Assembly: GCA_902790595.1 (NCBI GenBank)
Contig: CADASL010000003.1
Coordinates: 186,001-250,000, forward strand
DNA: 64,000 nt
Direction: 5' to 3'
DNA from: an uncultured Bacteroidales bacterium
GTDB lineage: Bacteria; Bacteroidota; Bacteroidia; Bacteroidales; SZUA-534
Made by a program: the position numbers and the translations under genes. The notes under the pieces were generated by a model. The model was not told the origin of the DNA and searched no databases. It saw nothing but the letters and a program-made list of their open reading frames with translations. Positions 45,652 through 52,843 of this stretch are shown here, piece by piece. The stretch's first letter is position 1. Every line of letters starts with the position of its first letter.

Positions 45652-46382
45652 CCCGTGGTTGTTTTAATATCCTTGTTTATGATAATTAGCGTTTTATTGT
45701 TGGATTCGCATTTGTAAGTGTCTTCACACAACTCCTGTGCGGCTATTGCATTCAAAAATAAAACAAAGGCGTTTATATTTTCCTCTTTCTTTTTGGCATC
45801 GCAGTTGTCGGTGAACACCAATACCATAAAAATATAAAAGTCGTAATCGGTTTTTTCTGCTGTTTGTGCGCAAAGTGTTCCTGCTGTTGCAGTTGCTAAC
45901 TGATACTGCATCTTTTCAAATTCGGGTTCCTTGTCCTTTGGAAAATAAGTTTTGAGGCCATCGATTCGGCAAGGAACGGTTGAATTGGTATTTTTATTGA
46001 TTGCACTTTTTCGGTATTGCTCTATGGTTTTAGAGCCAAACGGCTCGTCGACTTTTGCCTCAACTCCAATGAAAATGGTTTTGTTGGATTTGGTTCGGGC
46101 TTCGATTGCCAAATCGTGCTCGCGTGAATGGTTGTAGTTATCGAAAGCAATTCGGCCTTCGATAGTTACTTTTTGTATCTCGATTTCATCTTTGGGTGTT
46201 TGAATAGCCTCGCCAACATACTGTTTAAGATTCTCAAAACCATTCTCTTGCATCATAAAATGAGCCAACGACTGGGCGCTTCTGCCTTCCTTCCAATCTT
46301 TTGGTTTGGCTGTTTTGAACACACGCTCCCAATCCGCGTATGTATTTATTTCATCTTTCTTGTTGTAGTATTTTATTTTCAT
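45642..46382 (-). CDS. PD-(D/E)XK-like nuclease-fold protein in the hsd locus
   Basis: 246 residues from the ATG at 46382 (MKIKYYNKKDEINTYADW). WKEGRSAQSLAHFMM opens the conserved part. Around residues 85-120 EHDLAIEARTK and IFIGVEAKVDEPFG give a D...E-x-K arrangement like the PD-(D/E)XK site. The C-terminal third is helical (NAFVLFLNAIAAQELCED). The final KTTTGGA comes from the palindrome at 45625-45651, so the repeat has altered the 3' end. It lies 13 bases after hsdS. Could be an additional nuclease, an anti-restriction control protein, or a DUF6946-like protein; family unproven. Confidence 0.7.
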   Translation of the reverse strand: MKIKYYNKKDEINTYADWERVFKTAKPKDWKEGRSAQSLAHFMMQENGFENLKQYVGEAIQTPKDEIEIQKVTIEGRIAFDNYNHSREHDLAIEARTKSNKTIFIGVEAKVDEPFGSKTIEQYRKSAINKNTNSTVPCRIDGLKTYFPKDKEPEFEKMQYQLATATAGTLCAQTAEKTDYDFYIFMVLVFTDNCDAKKKEENINAFVLFLNAIAAQELCEDTYKCESNNKTLIIINKDIKTTTGGA

Positions 46383-46395
46383 AACTATTTGTTTT

Positions 46396-47589
46396 TCACA
46401 CCAATTCCCCGCTAAACGCCTTCTTGAGGATGCTTTGCCTGAGTGCCTCGGCTTGTTGCAGTGCGTTTTCAATGTAGGTCTCGGTTGCCGTTGCCTGCGA
46501 CAGACGCGATTCGATTTCCTTTACTATGCGCTGCTGCTCGGCGAGCGGGGGAAAGGGAATTTCGAGATTTTGTATTTCAACAGAATTAATATTGTTTACT
46601 CCGCTAGTTGATTTGGCTTTATCTTCTATTTGTATTCTCAATTTGTGAGATTCCAAAGTGAGTGATAGGAATTTTGAATTTACTTTTTCGGGGAAAGGCC
46701 TTAATCTAATTAAATACCCTGCAAAAAGATACTTTTCTTCTTTAGACGAAATAAACGCACACTTCCCCACCAAATCAACACTTCCATTTGACCTAATAGT
46801 TAACAAGTCGCCTTCTTTCAACGAATATTTTTCTTTTTCTTCATCTGAAAATACTGCGAATTTTAAATCATCATCTATTATGTAACCATTCCCTATGTTT
46901 GGGATTCGAAGAACCCCCGTTCCTACAATATCATAATCACACTTTTTTGAAGTTCCATAAGTTGGTTTTTCTATCACCTTCCCCAACTTCACCATTTCCC
47001 ACTTTCCATCATCATTATTCAGCCAATGGTTGAGCACGGCCTGCCTGTATGTTTTGAGTTGCTGCTGAGCGGTGCGCAGGTGCTGCACGGCCTTGTCGAG
47101 TTCGGCGAAAAGGGTTTCTATGCGGGTTACTATGGCGTGCTGGGTGGCAAGGGGGGGAAGGGGGATGGGAAGGTTTTTCAGTATTGTCTGACTGATATTT
47201 GGTTGTGCTCCGCCTGTTCCTTGCGCTATCAAGTCGTTCCTTTTATGGAACAAATAATAACTCAAAAACTGCAAATCAATCTTTTCATTCGCAAAAATGC
47301 CACATACAGCCTGATTTGTGGCGGCAGGGACGCCTAAAAAGCCTAACTTTCCGATAGTAGCGCCATACAAGGCTATCAAAAGCGTGCCTTCAGGAAATAT
47401 TTTGGCACTTGATTCCTTTACGGCTTCTTCTGTGATTTTTTCTTCGGTGTCAAAAATAACACCCTTGCCCAATTCTCCTGATTTTACCCACGGAATAGAA
47501 CCACCATAATATGCATCATTCTTTCTGTTAGGCGTTCCTCCGCTGGTGGTTTCACAAATTTCACCGAGTTTATATGTTGGGTAATTCAT
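46396..47589 (-). CDS. hsdS: Type I specificity subunit HsdS
   Basis: 397 residues with the expected two halves. TRD1 about 1-150, conserved helix LPIPLPPLATQHAIVTRIET with LFAELDKAVQHLRTAQQQL (about 150-190), TRD2 about 200-345, and the second helix FPPLAEQQRIVKEIESRLSQ ending QSILKKAFSGELV. Each TRD starts with a W/Y-xxx-LG motif (YPTYKLGEICE; WEMVKLGKVIE). So it should read a bipartite site. It shares ATGA with the membrane-protein gene upstream (overlap 4 bases). TRD2 is visibly more AT-rich than TRD1, consistent with TRD exchange. Confidence 0.94.
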   Translation of the reverse strand: MNYPTYKLGEICETTSGGTPNRKNDAYYGGSIPWVKSGELGKGVIFDTEEKITEEAVKESSAKIFPEGTLLIALYGATIGKLGFLGVPAATNQAVCGIFANEKIDLQFLSYYLFHKRNDLIAQGTGGAQPNISQTILKNLPIPLPPLATQHAIVTRIETLFAELDKAVQHLRTAQQQLKTYRQAVLNHWLNNDDGKWEMVKLGKVIEKPTYGTSKKCDYDIVGTGVLRIPNIGNGYIIDDDLKFAVFSDEEKEKYSLKEGDLLTIRSNGSVDLVGKCAFISSKEEKYLFAGYLIRLRPFPEKVNSKFLSLTLESHKLRIQIEDKAKSTSGVNNINSVEIQNLEIPFPPLAEQQRIVKEIESRLSQATATETYIENALQQAEALRQSILKKAFSGELV

Positions 47590-48185
47590 TTGGTGGCTTT
47601 ATTGTTAATGTCATCCGATAACATTACGTATGTATTTCCTAGAATGACAATAATGAAAATCAAGAATTGGCATCCCCAATAATAAATAACTCCATTAAAA
47701 ATGTATTTACAAATTATGCGAATTAATTCGCCATATCCCCACAAATCAAGTCGCGGAACTTGTGGTGAGAAATATATTAGTGCCATTAGAAAAATAAGCA
47801 CTATGGCTAAAACTATAGTGTATGATATTTGGCGGATTAAGAACTTTGAAAAATTCTTATAACGAATCAGATAATTACGGACTTCTTCGTTTTCATCCGA
47901 TTGCAGTTGTGCTTTCTTTGAATTGTATCTTTCCGTTACAATGAATAATAAGCCGAAAAACAATCCTGCGAAAATGCTAATACTTGTTATCAGATACGTT
48001 GCTATGTTATCCGTAATAAAAATTCCAATCAGCAACAATAACGCAGAAACAACTATGGGCAAGACATATAAATAAAGTATATATATATTGCTTTTGTTTT
48101 TCTCATTAGCGTTATCATCTTTATATGATAATGACTCAAACGCGCCTTTTCTGATTTCTAGTATTCTTATTTTATTCCACATCAT
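47586..48185 (-). CDS. Four-helix membrane protein embedded in the hsd locus
   Basis: 199 residues from ATG-ATG at 48185 (a TTG at 48200 is rejected). Four membrane helices at about 34-57, 61-84, 117-140 and 160-187, grouped in two pairs, with a charged cytoplasmic loop RYNSKKAQLQSDENEEVRN between pairs. I recognise no family. The start overlaps the 324-residue gene by 14 bases and the stop overlaps hsdS (ATGA), so three genes are coupled. The DNA is AT-rich: a counted 60-base line (48001-48060) has 37% GC. Two-gene soluble/membrane pairs inside defence loci often pair a sensor with a pore-like effector; that is inference here. Confidence 0.75.
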   Translation of the reverse strand: MMWNKIRILEIRKGAFESLSYKDDNANEKNKSNIYILYLYVLPIVVSALLLLIGIFITDNIATYLITSISIFAGLFFGLLFIVTERYNSKKAQLQSDENEEVRNYLIRYKNFSKFLIRQISYTIVLAIVLIFLMALIYFSPQVPRLDLWGYGELIRIICKYIFNGVIYYWGCQFLIFIIVILGNTYVMLSDDINNKATK

Positions 48186-49146
48186 TTGGCGTATATCCAA
48201 TTTCCTTTTTCACTTCTTCTAATATGGCATCTGTATGTTCCCTTATTTTTTCATAATTAGGGTACTCTTTACCTTCTTCTTTAATCTCATCAGATAGAAT
48301 AATATTAGGTAAAATATCAAAGTTTTTGGTTAAGCAAGCTTGTGCTTGCCTTCCATTCACGTCTTGGTAAGTCGCGATTACATTATAATCCCCCGTATTT
48401 TGCATTTCAAATTCAGACAAATTCGCATTTAGTGGTTTGTCTTTATTCATTTTTTGCCAAAACTCATCGATATTAACATTAAAACCTGAAACCCTAATTT
48501 CCACTTTTAATCCCTCAAATGCAGCGAAAAGAGTATTTAGGGCTCCTCGCGCTTGTTGACTCATCTGGGTTTTAGTCAAAATCAATTTATTAACCGTGCT
48601 AAACTTCTTAAAGTTATCTTTATATTCTTTGGGTACAAATTTGTTATCTATAAATGCATAGTTCTGCTGCCTGAAGAAATGTTCTATTTTGTCTTTAATT
48701 AACATAACCACACCTGCTTCTGTATAACTTTGCACCATAAGTATACCAACTTTGGAATCTAATGGCATCCATAGTTTAAAATAATAAGGCAGTGCTGCAA
48801 CTTCATTATCTAGAATAAACTTGTCCGTATTTGTTGAACTATTTGTTTTATAAACATCTTGTTCTATTCCTGTTAATCCCCCGACTAACATTCCGTCAAT
48901 TATATTTTTAGTCGGGATGACATTTAAACTTTTAATAGCGATAGCTTTTGTTCCTTCATAGTTAAGAACAAACTTGGAATCAAATGATTTTTCAAATTTT
49001 GCACTAAACTGAGAGAACATTTTCTCCTTTTCGTTTTCTTCAGAAATTGTTTCTAAAGCATTTTTGTAAGTGATTTCAGAATTTCTTTCGCCAACTCTAT
49101 TGATAGTTAGTTCGTAAATGCTTAATTTTAATGTATATCCTTTCAT
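48172..49146 (-). CDS. Soluble protein of unknown function, partner of the membrane protein
   Basis: 324 residues, no membrane helix or signal. It begins MKGYTLKLSIYELTINRVGE, and a middle part (FKLWMPLDSKVGILMVQSYT, EAGVVMLIKDKIEHFFRQQN) looks alpha/beta. No nuclease or NTPase motif is evident. It is strongly AT-rich (two counted 60-base lines, 48601-48660 and 48901-48960, have 22% and 28% GC), unlike hsdR next door. Stop overlaps the membrane-protein start. The pair sits in the hsd operon where PrrC-type accessory defence genes are known in other type I systems. No homologue is recalled with confidence. Confidence 0.72.
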   Translation of the reverse strand: MKGYTLKLSIYELTINRVGERNSEITYKNALETISEENEKEKMFSQFSAKFEKSFDSKFVLNYEGTKAIAIKSLNVIPTKNIIDGMLVGGLTGIEQDVYKTNSSTNTDKFILDNEVAALPYYFKLWMPLDSKVGILMVQSYTEAGVVMLIKDKIEHFFRQQNYAFIDNKFVPKEYKDNFKKFSTVNKLILTKTQMSQQARGALNTLFAAFEGLKVEIRVSGFNVNIDEFWQKMNKDKPLNANLSEFEMQNTGDYNVIATYQDVNGRQAQACLTKNFDILPNIILSDEIKEEGKEYPNYEKIREHTDAILEEVKKEIGYTPNDVE

Positions 49147-49178
49147 ACGCGTAAATTATACTTTACAAATTTAAAAAA

Positions 49179-49541
49179 TCATTTCGATTTTTCCGCTCTG
49201 CCTTCGACAAGCTCAGGCATCGTTTCATTGATGACTGAGCTTGTCGAAGCCACATCCCTTTGTGCATAGCATTTTGCCAATTCTGGTAATTTCTCGTATT
49301 GCCCATTTATCAATGCTTCTTTCTTTTTGCGGTTCCAACCTTGTACTTGTTTTTCCCTATAAAAAGCATCATCAATTCTTTGGAACTCTTCGTAATACAA
49401 TAATTTAACAGGTGGGTGCTTCTTTGTATGGTTGGCCCCTTGCCCTGAGAAATGCTCTGCCATACGACGTTCCAAATCGTTTGTGCTTCCTGTGTAATAA
49501 CTGCCATCGTTGCAGAGTAATATGTACATATATCCTTTCAT
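49179..49541 (-). CDS. GIY-YIG nuclease-domain protein, copy 2
   Basis: 120 residues; domain like that of copy 1 (changes include E28A, S36A, H50Y, E58D, S70N, C82Y, D83E), with the same YMYILLCNDGSYYTGSTNDL start. After RDVASTSS the tail differs (VINETMPELVEGRAEKSK) because it is read from other palindrome units. At DNA level the two copies differ at many third positions yet stay alike in protein, which suggests selection on the protein. The gene lies between hsdR and the 324-residue gene, with opposed palindrome pairs on both sides. Confidence 0.85.
   Translation of the reverse strand: MKGYMYILLCNDGSYYTGSTNDLERRMAEHFSGQGANHTKKHPPVKLLYYEEFQRIDDAFYREKQVQGWNRKKKEALINGQYEKLPELAKCYAQRDVASTSSVINETMPELVEGRAEKSK
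49199..49253. repeat. TTCGACARGCTCA palindromes, cluster 3 (3' flank of GIY-YIG copy 2)
   Basis: Opposed pair: 49199-49219 (plus; TGCC/GGCA stem) and 49233-49253 (minus; left arm decayed to GACT). Both are translated in the GIY-YIG tail (PELVEGR and VASTSS). The second occupies the same codons as the unit at 45244-45266 in copy 1. Confidence 0.85.
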
Positions 49542-49561
49542 AATCTTTTTTTTTTACGCTT

Positions 49562-49645
49562 TGCCTTCGACAAGCTCAGGCATCGCTTCGTCCTCGGTGG
49601 CTGAGCCTGTCGAAGCCACCATTGCAGAGCTTGCCGAAGCCACCG
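49562..49645. repeat. TTCGACARGCTCA palindromes, cluster 4 (between hsdR and GIY-YIG copy 2)
   Basis: 49562-49582 (plus; TGCC/GGCA), 49596-49620 (minus; perfect GGTGGCT/AGCCACC) and a decayed minus unit at 49625-49645 (GAGCTTGCCGAAG). The last ends 7 bases before the hsdR stop codon region at 49652. Confidence 0.85.
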
Positions 49646-49651
49646 TATGAG

Positions 49652-52588
49652 TTACGCCACCAACACCTCATTCAATTCATCAATTATCGCTTCCATCTCG
49701 TTGCCAAACAGTTGATACATCTTGCCCCGTCCGCCTTGGGCGTCGAAAGGCGTGTAGTCCAAATCGTCAATATCAAGGTGGTAACTGCTCACAATGTGGT
49801 CTTTTATCATTCGCAGCCATTCTATCTGCTCGGGCGTGAAGCGGTTGCGGTTACCTGTGTGCTGGCGGAACAGCCAATTGTTGAAATTCCGTTCAATGGT
49901 GTTGTTGAACGCCTCAAGGCTATTGTCAATACCGCAGGCGTGGCGCACTAACGAGACAAGGGTTGTAAGTTCACTTATCGGTCTTGTTGGTGTTTTGTGT
50001 TTCGTATTCGCTCTGCCTTCGACAGGCTCAGGCATCGCTTTGGTGGCTGAGCTATGGTCGTCGGTCGTTTCGACAGGCTCAACGACCTTTACTTCGGTGG
50101 CTGAGCTTGCTTTCTCGGTGGCTGAGCTTGTCGAAGCCACCGTACAATAGGCATCCCAAACGTACATCGGTGCTAACATCGGCTTGTCCTGCTTCAGTTT
50201 TTCGAGCAACTCCTGCGCCATCTGCAAGGTGAGATTGCGGCGGTTGTAGGGCTGGTTGTAGAAAATGCTCAGCGCCATTATCTCGTCTTTGTGCTGCTCC
50301 AAATATTCGGTGAAATCGTGCACCGTCTCTTTCGCCTTTTCGAGTGTGAAACTGTTGAACTCACTTTTCAGCACCGTGTCAAGGTTTACGGTGTCAATCT
50401 TCTGGTCGTGCAGGTTGCGCACGGTGACAATGTATTCGTTCAACTCGCCGTTGAAGGTGCTGCTGGCAATGTCGGCCAACCGCTGCTGCGCCTTTCTGCG
50501 TATCTCCTCCTCAATGGCGGGCGTCAGTTCGGTTGGCGGAATCTTTTTCAGTTCTGCCTGTGCCTCATCGTCGATTTTGTCGGGGTCGAAAGCCGATAGC
50601 AGTTCGGCACTCATCTGCCCCAACGTCTTGCCTCGCGACAAGGTTTCTATTTTCTCCTTCTCTTTCTCGGTTATCTCCTTGTTCAGTCGGATAAGACGAT
50701 TAGCAAGCGAAGTGAACAAATCTTCTTCCGTCACGCCCATTGTTACTGCGCCCAACAAATCTTTCAGCGGCACGGTGGGTTTGCGTTCCAATGGTCGGCT
50801 GTCGGTTTTCTTGGTTTGCGTTACGCCCACGGCATCCACAATCACAAAATGCGTTTTGGTCTGCGCCGTGCGGCTCACCAATTGCAGCGAGTCGGGGTTT
50901 ATGGTTCGTGTGCCACGGCCTTTCATCTGCTCGAAATAGTTGGCACTGCGCACGTCACGCATAAAGAGCAACACTTCGAGCGGCTTCACGTCGGTGCCCG
51001 TGGCAATCATATCCACTGTCACGGCAATGCGCGGATAGTATTGGTTGCGGAAGCGGTTCAGCACCGACTTGGGGTCCTCGTCAATCTTGTAAGTCACCTT
51101 CTTGCAAAAGTCGTTGCCCTCGTCGAACTCCTCACGCACAATCTTGATAATGTCGTCGGCGTGGCTGTCGGTCTTGGCGAAAATGAGCGTCTTGGGCACC
51201 TCGTACTGCCCGTTTTCGTCGTAGCGGTTCGGGAAAATCTCCTCCATCAGTGCCTTGCGGAACTGGCGAATAACGGTGCGTATCTGGCTCGGATTCACCA
51301 CCGAACGGTCCAAATCATTCTTCTTATATTCAGTGTCCTCGTCCACCTGCTGCCAACGGGTTTTGCGAGTTGCCTTGTCACGATAGTCGATATGCCATCC
51401 CGCCTTGATTAGCCCGCCGTTTTTCGATATTTCAGTTTCAATGGTATAGACATCGTACGGCACATTCACGCCATCGATAACCGACTGCTCGTAGGTGTAT
51501 TCGCTCACCACATTCTCGTTGAAGAAACCGAAAGTGCGCTTGTCGGGCGTGGCGGTCAGGCCGATAAGGAACGCATCGAAGTAGTCGAGCACCTGTTTCC
51601 AAAGATTGTAAATGCTGCGGTGGCATTCGTCAATCACCACAAAATCGAACTGTTCGATAGGCACTTTGGCGGTGTATTCCACAGGAATGGCCTGCTGATC
51701 CTTCAGCCGCTGCTGCAACCACGACGATTCGTTCGGGTTGTCAGTTTCGGCCGATTCGTCCAACTCCTCACCTTTCAGAATCGAATAGAGCCGCTGAATG
51801 GTGGAAATGCACACCTGGCTGTCGTTGGCAATGTAACTCGACGAGAGCCGCTGCACATTGTAGAGTTCGGTGAATTTGCGGTTGTCGTCGTTCGGGCGGA
51901 AGTTCATAAACTCCTGCTCGGCCTGCTCGCCCAAATTACGTGTATCTACAAGAAACAGTATCCGTTTGGCTTTGGCGAATTTCAGCAGACGGTAAATGAA
52001 CGTTATGGCAGTGAAAGTCTTGCCCGCCCCCGTTGCCATCTGAATCAACGCCCGCGGACGGTTGTTGCGGAACGATTCCTCAAGATTCGTCACCGCCTTA
52101 ATCTGTGCTGGACGCAAACCCGTGGTGTCCAACTCGGGGAAATCCTGCAAGCGGTTTCTCAAACTCCGCCCGTTGCGAATCCATTCGGCAATTGTTTCGG
52201 GTTTATGGAACGCAAAGACAGCGCGACTGCGCGGTTTTGGGTCACTGTAGTCGGTGAAATGAGTCAGGGTTCCCGTTGTTTCATAAATGTAATTCAAAGG
52301 CTCGTTGTTCAGATACTTCAGTTTGGCGTTGGCATAACGCACCGACTGCTCGGCAACCACTGTCAGGTTCACACCTTCCTCTTCGCGTTTGGCCTCAATA
52401 ATGCCCACGGGTTTTCGGTTGACAAACAGCACGTAGTCGGCAGGTCCCGCATCGGTCTGATACTCACGCACAGCCACACCTATTCCTGCCGAAAAGTCGA
52501 TTTTACTTTTCGGCTGAATCTTCCAACCCGCCTGCTCAAGCAGACTATCGATTTTATCGCGTGCTATCTGTTCGGGATTTTGATTCAT
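49652..52588 (-). CDS. hsdR: Type I restriction subunit HsdR with an in-frame repeat insert
   Basis: 978 residues. Nuclease domain: D51 ... E65-A-K67 in GIIEAKREE. Helicase motor: Walker A GAGKT (187-191), DECH box 320-323, GLTATPDKRTFG, and motif VI region MKGRGTRTI. Residues about 816-859 are not HsdR sequence: VASTSSATEKASSATEV, then VVEPVETT and MPEPVEGR, all encoded by palindromic repeats, in a linker before the C-terminal HsdM/S-contacting domain. The frame stays open, so the protein may still work. First gene of hsdR-GIY-soluble-membrane-hsdS-PD/EXK-GIY-hsdM, under a TATATTTG box. Confidence 0.95.
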   Translation of the reverse strand: MNQNPEQIARDKIDSLLEQAGWKIQPKSKIDFSAGIGVAVREYQTDAGPADYVLFVNRKPVGIIEAKREEEGVNLTVVAEQSVRYANAKLKYLNNEPLNYIYETTGTLTHFTDYSDPKPRSRAVFAFHKPETIAEWIRNGRSLRNRLQDFPELDTTGLRPAQIKAVTNLEESFRNNRPRALIQMATGAGKTFTAITFIYRLLKFAKAKRILFLVDTRNLGEQAEQEFMNFRPNDDNRKFTELYNVQRLSSSYIANDSQVCISTIQRLYSILKGEELDESAETDNPNESSWLQQRLKDQQAIPVEYTAKVPIEQFDFVVIDECHRSIYNLWKQVLDYFDAFLIGLTATPDKRTFGFFNENVVSEYTYEQSVIDGVNVPYDVYTIETEISKNGGLIKAGWHIDYRDKATRKTRWQQVDEDTEYKKNDLDRSVVNPSQIRTVIRQFRKALMEEIFPNRYDENGQYEVPKTLIFAKTDSHADDIIKIVREEFDEGNDFCKKVTYKIDEDPKSVLNRFRNQYYPRIAVTVDMIATGTDVKPLEVLLFMRDVRSANYFEQMKGRGTRTINPDSLQLVSRTAQTKTHFVIVDAVGVTQTKKTDSRPLERKPTVPLKDLLGAVTMGVTEEDLFTSLANRLIRLNKEITEKEKEKIETLSRGKTLGQMSAELLSAFDPDKIDDEAQAELKKIPPTELTPAIEEEIRRKAQQRLADIASSTFNGELNEYIVTVRNLHDQKIDTVNLDTVLKSEFNSFTLEKAKETVHDFTEYLEQHKDEIMALSIFYNQPYNRRNLTLQMAQELLEKLKQDKPMLAPMYVWDAYCTVASTSSATEKASSATEVKVVEPVETTDDHSSATKAMPEPVEGRANTKHKTPTRPISELTTLVSLVRHACGIDNSLEAFNNTIERNFNNWLFRQHTGNRNRFTPEQIEWLRMIKDHIVSSYHLDIDDLDYTPFDAQGGRGKMYQLFGNEMEAIIDELNEVLVA
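50014..50142. repeat. TTCGACARGCTCA palindromes, cluster 5 (inside hsdR, in frame)
   Basis: Units at 50014-50034 (plus; TGCC/GGCA), 50063-50087 (plus; GGTCGTT/AACGACC), 50116-50142 (minus; CGGTGGCT/AGCCACCG), plus truncated GGTGGCTGAGC halves at 50042 and 50097. About 129 bp, a multiple of three, without a stop in the hsdR frame. Confidence 0.88.
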
Positions 52589-52630
52589 ACGCGTTGTTTC
52601 TCTGCGCTTTAAACATTTTTAGCCATTATA

Positions 52631-52638
52631 CAAATATA
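52631..52638 (-). promoter_or_regulatory. Putative -7 box of the hsdR operon (TATATTTG)
   Basis: Exact TAnnTTTG on the minus strand, 42 bases before the hsdR ATG. The 255-base region 52589-52843 is otherwise AT-rich, has no gene and serves both hsdR and the divergent pyrophosphatase gene. Confidence 0.55.
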
Positions 52639-52843
52639 AAACACTTTTTTAATAAGGAAGACGTGCTCAATTATCCGAAAAAAAGAACAAATGCCCCGAT
52701 TTTTCCATTTCCCCAAAAATTTCCCCTTCCCTATGCAACAATCTTAATATTAAATCCATACCTTTAAACAAAAGTTTGTCGGCCTTGTTCGGGCAAGCGC
52801 CGCAATTTTGACATTGTTTTATAAATTCTTAATTATCAGAATT

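Noticed and set aside
45139..50142. CRISPR or transposon terminal repeats
   Set aside because: Units are short palindromes in both orientations at irregular spacing, with no transposase and no regular spacers.
50014..50142. hsdR as a pseudogene
   Set aside because: The insert keeps the frame and all nuclease and helicase motifs are intact, so I call it a full gene with an insert.
51620..52612. 330-codon plus-strand frame opposite hsdR
   Set aside because: Shadow of the HsdR helicase region.
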